A stretch of DNA of 31,256 nt from a virus, in the IMG/VR virus record IMGVR_UViG_3300030099_007889, positions 1 to 31,256 of that record. One strand, 5' to 3'. Of the stretch, positions 1-7,838 are shown one piece after another; positions within the stretch are counted from its first letter, which is position 1; every line of letters begins with the position of its first letter. Below the pieces are notes generated by a model. The model was not told the origin of the DNA, searched no databases, and saw only the letters and a program-made list of their open reading frames with translations. The position numbers were made by a program, and so were the translations under genes.

Positions 1-1718
1 CTGGGGCCAACCAAGAGGCTGTTAGGATTACCTCTGCTGGAAATGTTGGTATAGGAACAAATAGTCCATCACATAAGTTACAAATAGGGTTAACTAGCTC
101 TGTTTCTTTAGCAAATCAACCAGCAGAGCCTTTACATGTAAGCAATAATGGAAACAGTGTAGACGGAAGAGTCTTTATATCTGTCAAACATGACGTAATA
201 AATACAGCACAAGCTCCTGGGGCTGGATTAAAAATGACAGCGGGTGCGGTTACTTCGGGAACTCCATCTTACTTTGATTCTTTAATATTTTTAGAAAGCG
301 CTGCTCCAGGAAGTGATACTATCCACTCTGCTCCAAAAGCTATTAAGTTTTATGTAGATAATCACGCTACAAATGCTGGTAGTGGGACAAATTATGCTGA
401 TTTAGGCGATCTAGCTTTAACCATTAAGGAAGATGGAAATATCAGCGCAGCGGGTGTTGTTCTTTTCAATGACAATAATGGCATTAATTTTGGTAACAGT
501 AACGCAAAAATATACGGTTCATCTAGTGATGGTATAAAGTTTAATGCAGGTAATGCCGAAGCAATGCGCCTTACCCAAGCAGGAAGATTAGGTATAGGAG
601 TAAATGATCCAGATGCAACTCTAGAAGTTAAAGGCGAAGGAAATACCAGTGCTACTACATCTCTTAATGTTAGAGATAGTAGCGACCAAAGGTTATTCAT
701 GGTTAGAAATGACGGTGTTGTAACTGTAGAGCATAATTACTTCTATGCTAGTGCAAGTGCTGGAGCTTATGTTCAACACACCTTACGAGTTAGAGGTGCT
801 CTTACTAATGATCAAGGAACTTTACAAATTGGTAACTCCAACGGCACGAATTTTAATGGTGATGTTAACTTTGATTCAAATACTTTATATGTAGATAGCT
901 CAAATAATAGAGTTGGTATAGGAATGACTAATCCAACAGCGGAGCTTGATGTCGCTGGAGAGATTAGAGCTGAATCAAATATGACATTAGGTTCTGATGG
1001 AACCTTCGGAAGCACCTATGGAGCCATTGGTATAGGAACCACAAACTTGACAAATGGTCATCATAGAATATTCGCCAAATCCTCTGACCATATGTACTTT
1101 GCTGCTTCGTCAAGTAAAGGGTTTAGATTTAGACCAAACGGTGGAACATCAACAGCATCTGCTGGAGTTACAATTACAAGTGCAGGTAGACTTGGCGTAG
1201 GTATAACAAACCCATCAAGTAAAATGGCTGTAGGTGGCGGTGTCGCTATTGGCGCTAGTTACGTTAGTAGTTCAGCACCATCTAATGGGGCAATTATCCA
1301 AGGTAATGTAGGAATTGGAACATCTAGTCCATCTTACGCGCTACAAGTAAATGGAGCTATTGTAGGTAATTCTAAATCATTTTTGATTGATCACCCAACC
1401 AAAGAAGGAAAACAGCTTCTTCATGCGTGTATTGAGGGACCAGAACACGCAGTATATTTTAGGGGCAGGAGTAATTTAAATATAATTACAATGCCAGATT
1501 ACTGGGAAGGTTTGGTCGACCTAAATACAATGACTGTAGATTTAACCGCAATAGGAGCCAATCAAAATATATATGTTGACTCTATTAGGGAAAACGGAGA
1601 CGTAACTGTTGGCTCAAATACAAATGAGCCTTTAGATTACTTCTATGTTGTCTATGGAGAAAGAAAGGATTTAGATAAACTGGAGGTAGAAATTATAAAG
1701 CCAGAATATTCTAAATAA
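1..1718 (+). CDS. Tail fibre protein, 5'-truncated
   Basis: The reading frame is open from base 3 with no start, so the gene begins left of the window; 571 residues are visible. It contains at least five copies of a tail-fibre motif of the form R-(I/L)-T-x-A-G-x-(V/L)-G-(I/V)-G-x-x-x-P-x-x-x-L-x-V, at about bases 27-110, 555-630, 905-960, 1165-1235 and 1303-1355. Gly, Asn and Ser are abundant, as expected for a beta-rich trimeric fibre. The C-terminal 110 residues, from the Lys-Ser-Phe-Leu-Ile-Asp-His-Pro stretch through a Cys-Ile-Glu-Gly-Pro-Glu motif, resemble a conserved C-terminal module I associate with marine phage fibres. By position it could be a trimerisation or receptor-tip domain. 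No S74 peptidase catalytic motif was recognised. Role: host recognition, by inference from the family. It ends 22 bases before a convergent small gene, with no obvious strong terminator between them. Confidence 0.85.
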   Translation, partial: GANQEAVRITSAGNVGIGTNSPSHKLQIGLTSSVSLANQPAEPLHVSNNGNSVDGRVFISVKHDVINTAQAPGAGLKMTAGAVTSGTPSYFDSLIFLESAAPGSDTIHSAPKAIKFYVDNHATNAGSGTNYADLGDLALTIKEDGNISAAGVVLFNDNNGINFGNSNAKIYGSSSDGIKFNAGNAEAMRLTQAGRLGIGVNDPDATLEVKGEGNTSATTSLNVRDSSDQRLFMVRNDGVVTVEHNYFYASASAGAYVQHTLRVRGALTNDQGTLQIGNSNGTNFNGDVNFDSNTLYVDSSNNRVGIGMTNPTAELDVAGEIRAESNMTLGSDGTFGSTYGAIGIGTTNLTNGHHRIFAKSSDHMYFAASSSKGFRFRPNGGTSTASAGVTITSAGRLGVGITNPSSKMAVGGGVAIGASYVSSSAPSNGAIIQGNVGIGTSSPSYALQVNGAIVGNSKSFLIDHPTKEGKQLLHACIEGPEHAVYFRGRSNLNIITMPDYWEGLVDLNTMTVDLTAIGANQNIYVDSIRENGDVTVGSNTNEPLDYFYVVYGERKDLDKLEVEIIKPEYSK

Positions 1719-1740
1719 CTCTTTTTAGAAGAATTGTTAA

Positions 1741-1956
1741 TTAATCCTTTTCTTCAACAACTTCAAAGTCAGTAGGCTCACTTGCAAATTCGGAAGAATT
1801 AGGCTCTGCATTTTGTTGCTGCAAATAAGAACCAAATTTCTTGGCAAGAATAGAGCCAGCTTCAGATACCTGAAGCCCTCCAGCTTTAATAGCCACATCA
1901 ATGAGTTGAATTGTCACGTTAATTTCCTCTTCAGATAGTTCAATTTGTTTATTCAT
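1741..1956 (-). CDS. Small acidic hypothetical protein
   Basis: 71 residues. The N-terminal half looks helical (the segment around Glu-Glu-Glu-Ile-Asn-Val-Thr-Ile-Gln-Leu-Ile-Asp, then an Ala-Gly-Gly-Leu turn), and the tail is acidic, ending Val-Val-Glu-Glu-Lys-Asp. I do not recognise a function. It lies convergent to the tail-fibre gene and divergent from the glycosyltransferase gene at 1991, the only leftward gene left of the 3250 convergence point. Upstream of the ATG the sequence is A/T only and has no Shine-Dalgarno. The helical, sharply charged pattern argues for a real gene rather than a chance frame. Confidence 0.6.
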   Translation of the reverse strand: MNKQIELSEEEINVTIQLIDVAIKAGGLQVSEAGSILAKKFGSYLQQQNAEPNSSEFASEPTDFEVVEEKD

Positions 1957-1990
1957 AGTTTAAAATGTTTTAAAATATATATAATAATAT
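1957..1990. promoter_or_regulatory. A/T-rich divergent spacer
   Basis: This 34-base spacer separates two divergent start codons and is almost purely A and T. A TATAAT lies at 1980-1985 on the + strand, but it is only five bases from the ATG at 1991, so initiation from it would give a nearly leaderless message. It must hold whatever start signals the two genes have unless they depend on distant promoters. No -35 match was seen. Confidence 0.3.
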
Positions 1991-2683
1991 ATGCTAGATT
2001 GCATTTTTCTAATTCCAATTGATCATAGAGGTATACAAGGCAAATTATTTCCACAATATTTAAAATTAAACTCTTGGTGTGAGAAAAATAATGCAAAAAT
2101 TCTTACTTGTAATGGTTTATTTTTAAACTTTGCACGTAATTATTTAGCTACTGGAGGTAAAGGTTATGTAGATACCACTCCTCCTCCAGCAAAATGGCTA
2201 TTTTGGATTGATTCTGATGTAGAATTTAATATTAAGCAGGTAGAATACATGATGAAAATACCAGAAGATAAGAAATTTGTTACTGGTTGGTATAGATCTG
2301 ATTACAGCGATAACGCAATGGTGGGGAATTGGGATGAGGATTTTTTTAGGGAAAAGCTCCATATGCCATTTACTTCGGTAGATTGGTTAACAAAAATAGC
2401 AGAAGAAGACTCTAATAAGCTAGTCCAAGTAGATTGGTGTGGTTTTGGATTTACCAAAGTCCACAGATCAATATATGAGCAAATGGAATACCCTTATTAC
2501 CCTTTAAGGGACGCTAATATTGCAAATTGCCAACATCCTACTAAAAAAGACCAAAAAATAGATGTTAACGACCTTAGTTTCGAAGATGTAAGTTTCTGCC
2601 GAAATTGTTACGACCAAACAAAAATTAAACCTTTAGTAGCCCCTAAAATAAGAGTAGGTCACTTAAAGTCATTTTTAGTGTAA
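1991..2683 (+). CDS. GT-A type glycosyltransferase
   Basis: 230 residues. Residues around 70-77 read Trp-Ile-Asp-Ser-Asp-Val-Glu-Phe, a DxD-type motif that in GT-A transferases binds the divalent metal and the sugar nucleotide. The segment before it (Asn-Phe-Ala-Arg-Asn) is where such enzymes bind the nucleotide. Further on are a Trp-Cys-Gly-Phe-Gly-Phe segment, a Glu-Asp-Val-Ser-Phe-Cys segment and a Val-Gly-His near the end, matching the acceptor-side and C-terminal His/Asp positions of phage-borne GT-A enzymes. Donor and acceptor sugars cannot be told. It follows the tail-fibre gene on the same strand, so it could decorate virion proteins; that is inference. There is no Shine-Dalgarno upstream. 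Confidence 0.7.
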   Translation: MLDCIFLIPIDHRGIQGKLFPQYLKLNSWCEKNNAKILTCNGLFLNFARNYLATGGKGYVDTTPPPAKWLFWIDSDVEFNIKQVEYMMKIPEDKKFVTGWYRSDYSDNAMVGNWDEDFFREKLHMPFTSVDWLTKIAEEDSNKLVQVDWCGFGFTKVHRSIYEQMEYPYYPLRDANIANCQHPTKKDQKIDVNDLSFEDVSFCRNCYDQTKIKPLVAPKIRVGHLKSFLV

Positions 2684-2722
2684 TTAAAAATAGATAAATT
2701 AAAATTAAATTGTATTATTAGT

Positions 2723-3250
2723 ATGCCAGCGAAAAATTCAGACGAAGTTTTAGGAGATCCTATTCCAAGAGATGAGCCTTTTGTAGTACCAGCCAAACCA
2801 GAAGAAACTTTTGATTCTGTATGGTTGCGTAGCATTAATATTTATGTGCCTAACACCTCCACAGAAGCTCCAACAGAAGGTAGTATAAATGTCGAAATGC
2901 TACCTTATGACGGATCTAATGAAAAAATATTTATAACTGCCGATAATGAAGGTGTGGAATATATTAATGTTCCTAGCCGTGTAAACGGTAGGAAAAGTTT
3001 TTGGGAGTGTGTAAATGAAGTCCCAGAAGTTAAAGCTGCTATGGATGCAATTATCGCAGCGATTCCTGCTTTGAGAGATTGGGCTAATACACCACCGCCA
3101 GAGCCTGATCCACCAGTAGATCCAGACTTTGGTGTCGATCCAGAACCTACTCCTGATCCAGAACCTACTCCTGATCCAGAGCCTACTCCTGATCCAGAGC
3201 CAGAGCCAGAGCCTGATCCAGAGCCTGATCCAGAGTTAGAAGAGGAGTAA
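2723..3250 (+). CDS. Acidic protein with Pro-Glu-Pro-Thr repeat tail
   Basis: 175 residues. The first about 125 residues look like a folded domain with beta-like alternation (Asn-Val-Glu-Met-Leu-Pro-Tyr-Asp, then Asp-Asn-Glu-Gly-Val-Glu-Tyr-Ile-Asn-Val) followed by an amphipathic helix ending Leu-Arg-Asp-Trp-Ala. The last about 50 residues are an acidic Asp-Pro-Glu-Pro-Thr-Pro repeat ending Glu-Glu-Glu. Such tails are usually extended spacers or surface projections. I do not recognise the N-terminal domain. It sits 39 bases after the glycosyltransferase gene on the same strand and is the last rightward gene before the long leftward block, so it is probably a virion-associated protein. Confidence 0.6.
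   Translation: MPAKNSDEVLGDPIPRDEPFVVPAKPEETFDSVWLRSINIYVPNTSTEAPTEGSINVEMLPYDGSNEKIFITADNEGVEYINVPSRVNGRKSFWECVNEVPEVKAAMDAIIAAIPALRDWANTPPPEPDPPVDPDFGVDPEPTPDPEPTPDPEPTPDPEPEPEPDPEPDPELEEE
3137..3235 (+). repeat. 18-base tandem repeat within the Pro-rich tail
   Basis: Three near-perfect 18-base units (gatccagaacctactcct) lie at 3137-3154, 3155-3172 and 3173-3190, the third with one change. They are followed by shorter variants that keep the gatccagagcc core to 3235. Each unit encodes Asp-Pro-Glu-Pro-Thr-Pro, so all length changes stay in frame. This is a likely site of slippage and copy-number variation. Confidence 0.9.
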
Positions 3251-3261
3251 TATAACTACTC
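3245..3261. terminator. Weak stem between convergent genes
   Basis: Gagta (3245-3249) and tactc (3257-3261) form a 5-bp stem around a 7-base loop, spanning both stop codons of the convergent genes ending at 3250 and 3256. There is no T run on either side. It is the only hairpin visible at this junction and may or may not stop transcription. Confidence 0.2.
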
Positions 3262-3480
3262 ACCCACAGAATAAATGTGGAAATGAGGTGTGTTTCCTTC
3301 TTGATAATCATTTTTGAACATCAAGCAGGGGACTTTCTTGCCGTCGATAATTATCTCTCCAGATAAGTATTGCCTACCATTACTCTTGCTCTTGATCCAA
3401 AACGCGCCGACTTTGTTCTTTGTCCAAGTCGATTTGGGAGAAGGTTGATTCAAGGAGTTTGATGAAGTCTCTTTTTGCAT
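3256..3480 (-). CDS. Small phage hypothetical protein
   Basis: 74 residues. The core, from Lys-Val-Gly-Ala-Phe-Trp through Gly-Arg-Gln-Tyr-Leu-Ser-Gly-Glu-Ile to Phe-Lys-Asn and Phe-His-Ile-Tyr, has the beta-strand spacing of a small phage family with consensus 'G-x-x-W...Y-L-S-G-x-I...F-x-N...P-x-x-x-I-Y'. Its function is not known to me. The first about 25 residues are low in pattern and overlap the upstream gene by 101 bases, so the real start could lie further in at an alternative codon; no later ATG precedes the core. It is the last gene of the leftward block. Confidence 0.6.
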   Translation of the reverse strand: MQKETSSNSLNQPSPKSTWTKNKVGAFWIKSKSNGRQYLSGEIIIDGKKVPCLMFKNDYQEGNTPHFHIYSVGE

Positions 3481-3589
3481 GATGTGGTACTCTAGTGTAT
3501 TGTCTCTTTAATCTACGATAAACCCTTTTTGATACAGGGTCAATAGGATTACAGATTTTTCTAAGTTTTTTAGCTACTCTTTGGTTCAT
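3380..3589 (-). CDS. Small basic hypothetical protein
   Basis: 69 residues, strongly basic in the first 45 (Lys-Lys-Leu-Arg-Lys, then Tyr-Arg-Arg-Leu-Lys-Arg-Gln-Tyr), resembling small phage proteins with a K/R-rich helical pattern. It starts in an ATGA overlap with the end of the acetyltransferase gene, which supports the start. Its last about 33 codons share DNA with the next gene in another frame. The tail (Glu-Gln-Ser-Arg-Arg-Val-Leu-Asp-Gln-Glu-Gln-Glu) is less convincing than the basic N-terminus. Nucleic acid binding is possible from charge alone. Confidence 0.55.
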   Translation of the reverse strand: MNQRVAKKLRKICNPIDPVSKRVYRRLKRQYTRVPHHAKRDFIKLLESTFSQIDLDKEQSRRVLDQEQE

Positions 3590-4044
3590 AGTTTAGCGAT
3601 GTAAGTTTCAGAATCTTTTATAAAGCCCATTTTCTTATAGAAATTAGCTACCTTGTGGGATTTTGGGTGAGCTTCTACACAGCTCATCATAACGTATTTA
3701 AATTCTTTCTGTCTAGCGAATTTCATAGCTATACCCAAAAGTTTTTGGCCTACTCTCGGATTTTTAGAGAGCCAAATATACTCTGCAAAAATTTCTTTAC
3801 CAAATTTTTCATTTTTATTATTTAAAAATGCGATAACAGCATCGAACTTTCCTGAATCATTTTTGTTAGCCCAAACAAAGAAATCCCAAGCCAAAATAGA
3901 TTTATCTCCAAATGCGTTAAAGATATATTCTTTATTATGTTTAAGCAAAGCGTGACCTTGTTTTTCATTCTCCATATCAAATAGAGGGAAAATGTCATCC
4001 AAAAGAGTTTTGAATTCTTTGGGGTCTAATATCCTCTTTATCAT
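3586..4044 (-). CDS. GNAT-family N-acetyltransferase
   Basis: 152 residues. The C-terminal half has the GNAT layout: a strand with Phe-Ala-Glu-Tyr-Ile-Trp-Leu, then Asn-Pro-Arg-Val-Gly-Gln-Lys-Leu-Leu in the acetyl-CoA pyrophosphate-binding position, a helix, Tyr-Val-Met-Met-Ser-Cys-Val, and the closing Asn-Phe-Tyr-Lys-Lys-Met-Gly-Phe, the classic motif-B ending. Length is normal for the family. The acceptor is unknown; phage GNATs can modify host proteins, small molecules or DNA bases. It overlaps both neighbours by 4 bases (ATGA) within the leftward operon. Confidence 0.7.
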   Translation of the reverse strand: MIKRILDPKEFKTLLDDIFPLFDMENEKQGHALLKHNKEYIFNAFGDKSILAWDFFVWANKNDSGKFDAVIAFLNNKNEKFGKEIFAEYIWLSKNPRVGQKLLGIAMKFARQKEFKYVMMSCVEAHPKSHKVANFYKKMGFIKDSETYIAKL

Positions 4045-4817
4045 TTATTTAAAGCTACTATAAGCTTTCTAGCTTCTTTAGCTGGGATATCAGAGAAGGA
4101 GACCCACGTTTTGGCCTCTTCGTTACGATACTTTTCTTTTTTCCAGAGATCACGGAGAACATTTTTGCAAGACTCAAAAGAATCAACTCCGTGTTTATCT
4201 CTTAAAGTTTTCACTAATAGATCTACAGGTGTGACTGGTGTGGCGATAGCATCAGCCTCTACCGCTTGACCAGCACCTTGAGACTTATCAATCTCATCTG
4301 CTCCGACGATATGAATATTAAGGTAGTTGCGGACACAACGCACGAAAGCACGGTTACAAGCAATCGTTTCTAAGAATTTAGCACAGAAGCTATCTGTATT
4401 TGCAATAGTAGCATTAGCATAGTCCTGATATACGACTTCATCCTGTGTCTCATAATTCTTAGCCCAGTTTATTGTGCATTTGGCTGTTACATAGCCATCT
4501 GATAGATGGGTTACATCAAAAGCTACCGTGGAATATCCTCTCATTTTAGCTAGCTCTTTGATTCCTCCGAGCATAATCAGAAGCTGTTTATCTTCCAAGC
4601 CCTCTGGAGATGTAGGAACTGGCTTATTACGAACATCAAACCAACCTTTATTGGGATACAGAAACTCTGGCTTAATCATAGCCCTCCAGTTGACCGTCCC
4701 ATCTTCGTTGAACTCGTAGTCTACGTTCTCTAGCAATCCATTCTCGTTACGCTTATATACATCAGGTCCGTAGAACTTTTTTGCTGCCTTCTTTTTTGCT
4801 GTTTTAGTCGCGCTCAT
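4041..4817 (-). CDS. Possible ssDNA-annealing (Rad52/ERF-like) protein
   Basis: 258 residues from the ATG at 4817. An earlier in-frame start at 4862 would add a hydrophobic stretch lying inside the upstream gene and is unlikely. The N-terminus is Lys/Ala-rich. A central segment reads Asn-Trp-Arg-Ala-Met-Ile-Lys-Pro-Glu-Phe. Further on, Leu-Glu-Thr-Ile-Ala-Cys-Asn-Arg-Ala-Phe-Val-Arg-Cys-Val-Arg recalls the 'E-T-x-A-x-x-R-A-x-x-R' helix of ERF/Sak-type annealing proteins. The C-terminal about 55 residues form a separate helical domain after a Pro/Thr-Val linker. The assignment rests on motif resemblance and on RecA-like and RecB-like genes elsewhere in the operon; it is tentative. The gene overlaps the upstream gene by 14 bases. 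Confidence 0.5.
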   Translation of the reverse strand: MSATKTAKKKAAKKFYGPDVYKRNENGLLENVDYEFNEDGTVNWRAMIKPEFLYPNKGWFDVRNKPVPTSPEGLEDKQLLIMLGGIKELAKMRGYSTVAFDVTHLSDGYVTAKCTINWAKNYETQDEVVYQDYANATIANTDSFCAKFLETIACNRAFVRCVRNYLNIHIVGADEIDKSQGAGQAVEADAIATPVTPVDLLVKTLRDKHGVDSFESCKNVLRDLWKKEKYRNEEAKTWVSFSDIPAKEARKLIVALNK

Positions 4818-5946
4818 AAATATAAAAATGATCTGATTCTCTCCAATATTCAGGAGTATCAATCACTCTATTATTATTGTCAAGACCTTTTTTCCAGTGA
4901 ACATAGCTTAAATATTCTTTACCTCCCTCAATAATTCTTAAAGACGACATGAATCTAGTATCTTCGCTAACCTCACAAGGAGTTTTTTTATCAGAGTAAT
5001 AAGGCACCACGGGAATATCAAAATACTTATTCCTTATATCGTTTAATTCTTCCTTATTTTTAACTATCATAGATAAGTTTATATCCATGTTTTTTAGAAT
5101 TTCAAAGTAGTTTTCTGGAATAGAATCCCAACTTTTATCTAAAAATAAATAAAATTTATTTACATTTTTTGCTATTTTTTGCAATCCATGAGGTTGGATC
5201 AAATTAGAAGAAAAAATATTTGTAGGGTACAAAGAGCAATACTTTAAAAAACAATCCTCATTAAAATCGTAATCAGCTCGAACCATTAATTCTTGACCAG
5301 ATTTTAACTTTAAAGGGTTAAAGGATGTGGGTACGACTTCTACAACAGGATTTCGGAATGATGGACCTACATATTTAGTATTAAATCTAATATCCTCTTT
5401 TTCTATTTCAAGAAAATCTAAAACAGATTGAGCTACAATTTCAGGTTTTATGCTGTCAATTTGTTTTTTAGGGTCTTCGATACTAAAACATGGTTTTTTG
5501 TCCCATTTAGGTTCTAATGTTACATTTATAGACTCATCAGAAAAAGTGGGTTTGGCATTAGCAGCAAAAACATTACCAAATATAGTGACTGTAGGTAATT
5601 TTTTAGAGCTAGACAACTGGGCTAAAGCGCTATCACAGCCCAAATGAACTAAAGATTTAGATAAAATAAAAGATTGTTGTTTAAAAGAAACATTTAAAGC
5701 AGCATCTACCCCTTCTATTTTTTTAGAACCCCCTAACTGTATAACTTTAATTTTTGCACGTTCTAAAAAAGGTTTTAAAAGACTAATAACTATATCGTAA
5801 TGAGAATAAGTTTTTGAGGAAACATTAGAAGCTTGATGAATAGTAATATAATTATCAAAGCAAATAGGAAAGAAGTGGTCTTTTACAACAGGACTACTTA
5901 TTTTAACGCCTAAACTTTTTGCGTATTCTTCTATTAAATGAGCCAT
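4804..5946 (-). CDS. GT9-like C-terminal half plus unknown domain
   Basis: 380 residues. Residues 1-about 150 look like the second half of a GT9 (heptosyltransferase-type) GT-B fold: a strand leading to Ile-His-Gln-Ala, a helix with Leu-Leu-Lys-Pro-Phe-Leu, Lys-Val-Ile-Gln-Leu-Gly-Gly, then Leu-Val-His-Leu-Gly-Cys-Asp-Ser-Ala-Leu-Ala-Gln-Leu and Pro-Thr-Val-Thr-Ile-Phe-Gly, where GT9 enzymes bind the donor. The N-terminal half of that fold is missing here but appears at the end of the preceding gene. Residues about 190-380 form a domain I do not recognise. The ATG shares one base with the upstream stop (TAATG), so translational coupling is likely. Substrate unknown. Confidence 0.65.
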   Translation of the reverse strand: MAHLIEEYAKSLGVKISSPVVKDHFFPICFDNYITIHQASNVSSKTYSHYDIVISLLKPFLERAKIKVIQLGGSKKIEGVDAALNVSFKQQSFILSKSLVHLGCDSALAQLSSSKKLPTVTIFGNVFAANAKPTFSDESINVTLEPKWDKKPCFSIEDPKKQIDSIKPEIVAQSVLDFLEIEKEDIRFNTKYVGPSFRNPVVEVVPTSFNPLKLKSGQELMVRADYDFNEDCFLKYCSLYPTNIFSSNLIQPHGLQKIAKNVNKFYLFLDKSWDSIPENYFEILKNMDINLSMIVKNKEELNDIRNKYFDIPVVPYYSDKKTPCEVSEDTRFMSSLRIIEGGKEYLSYVHWKKGLDNNNRVIDTPEYWRESDHFYIYERD

Positions 5947-7838
5947 TATTTTAGTAAAAATTCATGTTTATCTAACCCGTTATGAATATAAGATATACTT
6001 TTTTGGGTAGTCGAATGTGGATAAAACACCATATCAAAATAACCTTCATGATCAGAAACTCCCTCCATAATTAACGAGTCCTCTACCACGGGATTGTAAG
6101 GAAGTAATTTATAAACAGCTGGATTGTCGTCAATATAAGGATAGCATTCAGGTTTAGTAAAAATATAAATGTTATACTCTTTGTATTGTGACTTTAGGTT
6201 TTTTAACAAAGAATTAATCAATAAAACATCCACTTCGCTTTGTGGTATTACTATAGCTATTCTTTTATTGTCTCCTTCTTTAGACAACAATTCTTCTAAG
6301 GCTGGGGTTTTTAACTTTTGAGTCTCTTGTATAGCTACTTGCTTAAAGTGATTAATTATTTCATCTGGGGTTTTGCCAGATCTTAATTCACTTATCCAAT
6401 GCTTGAGTCCTTGAGAATTTTTGTCGACATCATCGCATAAAATGTTTTTATAAATATCAATTATAAACTCTTCTTGAGAAATATAGTTATTTCTAGGTTG
6501 ATAATCGGGGTTGTAATCTATGCCTTTGGAATCGAAGTCATAATTTATAGGAGGCATTTCATCAATTATTTCTTCGAGTTTTTTTCCTATGACTTCGACG
6601 CTGAAATTATCTACAACCCATTGCCTAGATTTTTTCTCCATAGCTATTCTTTTATCCTGCTCCATATCTCGAACTAGTTCTAGCTTTTTAGCTATATCAT
6701 CAGCAGAAGTAGACGCTTTAATAAATTGAGTTCCAGGTTCTCTATACTCACTCCACTCCAAAGGGATACCCCCAGATTCCTCTGAACAGCTATCTTCTCC
6801 ACAAGAATAATTAGTTACTAAGGTAATCATTTCTGTTAGTTTAGCTTCTTGAATTGGAATCTCTTGACCTCCACTTGTAAAGGGGTGGCAGTATACATCC
6901 ATTAAATTATAGATTTCATTTAGTTGGGATTCGCTTACCCCCCTGCCAGTGTTGGTTGTATTTACAGACTTTTCTGTGCCGCAAGAAGCACATGTAAGTT
7001 CTTGCCCCTTAAAAGGAGATACATGATATATCCCACATTTATTACAAATATAAGTGGTAAGGATATCTTTTGGATTAATACCTTTTTCTTTTATTAATCT
7101 AGGAATATCCCAACCTTCAGACCAGTGGGTGTGCAGTAGCAATTTGGCTTTTGGCTCTCTTGTTTTAAATAATTTAAATCCTTCAAGGATATTAGGAACA
7201 CTTTTTCTTAGTTGATTCCTAAATACAAACCCAATAATAAATTCATTAGATAAATTATAAGACTTTCTCAAAGAAGCCCTTTTTTCATCACTTAATCTAA
7301 AAAATTTACTAGTATCTAAAGACCCTCTTAAAGTTTTTACATTATTATAACCCATCTCATTCATGGCTTTCTCTGCGAAAGAAGCCCAAACATAATAATG
7401 TTTAATTTTAGGTGCATACTCAATAGCTTGAGGTAAAATAGGAAGACTATCTAACGTGGTCCAAATCATTGTATTGATTTTGTTCCACCAAGGTTTAGTG
7501 TGAAAAGAATTAAAAGCCCAAATATCTTCCATGCCTATGTAAACATCTGGCTTAAACTCTTCAATGGCTTTATCTACTAATTTCCGACCATATCCTTCAG
7601 CTCTTTGATCTTCAGGTGTTAAACCTCTTAATTCATTAGGTTTAGGTGCAGACCCTCTACATTCCCAAGGCAAAAGTTTTGTGCTAGGATCTTCCCATTG
7701 AACTCCATTAGCCAACTCAACAATATTATATTTACCAGTGTTATATAAATATTGTAAAATATTTTTTTTATTTTTACCGAAGCCTGTATAAGCTCGACAA
7801 AAATTAGAATGTATTAAAACAGTCTTTTTTTCACTCAT
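5946..7838 (-). CDS. GT4 glycosyltransferase with zinc ribbon, DUF4214 and GT9-like N-half
   Basis: 630 residues with several domains. Residues 1-about 425 are a GT-B transferase of the GT4 type: an N-terminal strand with a Tyr-Thr-Gly-Phe-Gly loop, a second Rossmann half starting near residue 200 (Phe-Ile-Ile-Gly-Phe-Val-Phe-Arg-Asn), and Gly-Gly-Gln-Glu-Ile-Pro-Ile-Gln-Glu-Ala at 323-332, the E-x-x-x-x-E donor-binding region. Inserted in the second half is a four-cysteine zinc-ribbon-like loop, C265, C268, C283, C286. Residues about 453-504 match DUF4214 (Asp-Ile-Tyr-Lys-Asn-Ile-Leu, then Gly-Leu-Lys-His-Trp and Leu-Arg-Ser-Gly). Residues about 524-630 look like the N-terminal half of a GT9 fold and stop at a TAATG junction with the next gene. 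Likely role: assembling a glycan on the virion or host surface. Confidence 0.75.
   Translation of the reverse strand: MSEKKTVLIHSNFCRAYTGFGKNKKNILQYLYNTGKYNIVELANGVQWEDPSTKLLPWECRGSAPKPNELRGLTPEDQRAEGYGRKLVDKAIEEFKPDVYIGMEDIWAFNSFHTKPWWNKINTMIWTTLDSLPILPQAIEYAPKIKHYYVWASFAEKAMNEMGYNNVKTLRGSLDTSKFFRLSDEKRASLRKSYNLSNEFIIGFVFRNQLRKSVPNILEGFKLFKTREPKAKLLLHTHWSEGWDIPRLIKEKGINPKDILTTYICNKCGIYHVSPFKGQELTCASCGTEKSVNTTNTGRGVSESQLNEIYNLMDVYCHPFTSGGQEIPIQEAKLTEMITLVTNYSCGEDSCSEESGGIPLEWSEYREPGTQFIKASTSADDIAKKLELVRDMEQDKRIAMEKKSRQWVVDNFSVEVIGKKLEEIIDEMPPINYDFDSKGIDYNPDYQPRNNYISQEEFIIDIYKNILCDDVDKNSQGLKHWISELRSGKTPDEIINHFKQVAIQETQKLKTPALEELLSKEGDNKRIAIVIPQSEVDVLLINSLLKNLKSQYKEYNIYIFTKPECYPYIDDNPAVYKLLPYNPVVEDSLIMEGVSDHEGYFDMVFYPHSTTQKSISYIHNGLDKHEFLLK

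Noticed and set aside
4818-4862. Upstream start for the possible annealing protein
   Set aside because: The added 15 residues lie wholly inside the upstream gene and look unlike the Lys/Ala-rich N-terminus that begins at 4817.
5944-5955. Programmed -1 frameshift joining the two GT genes
   Set aside because: Only a single A-AAA slip is possible; the X-XXY-YYZ heptamer is absent and no strong downstream stem was noticed. TAATG reinitiation is simpler.
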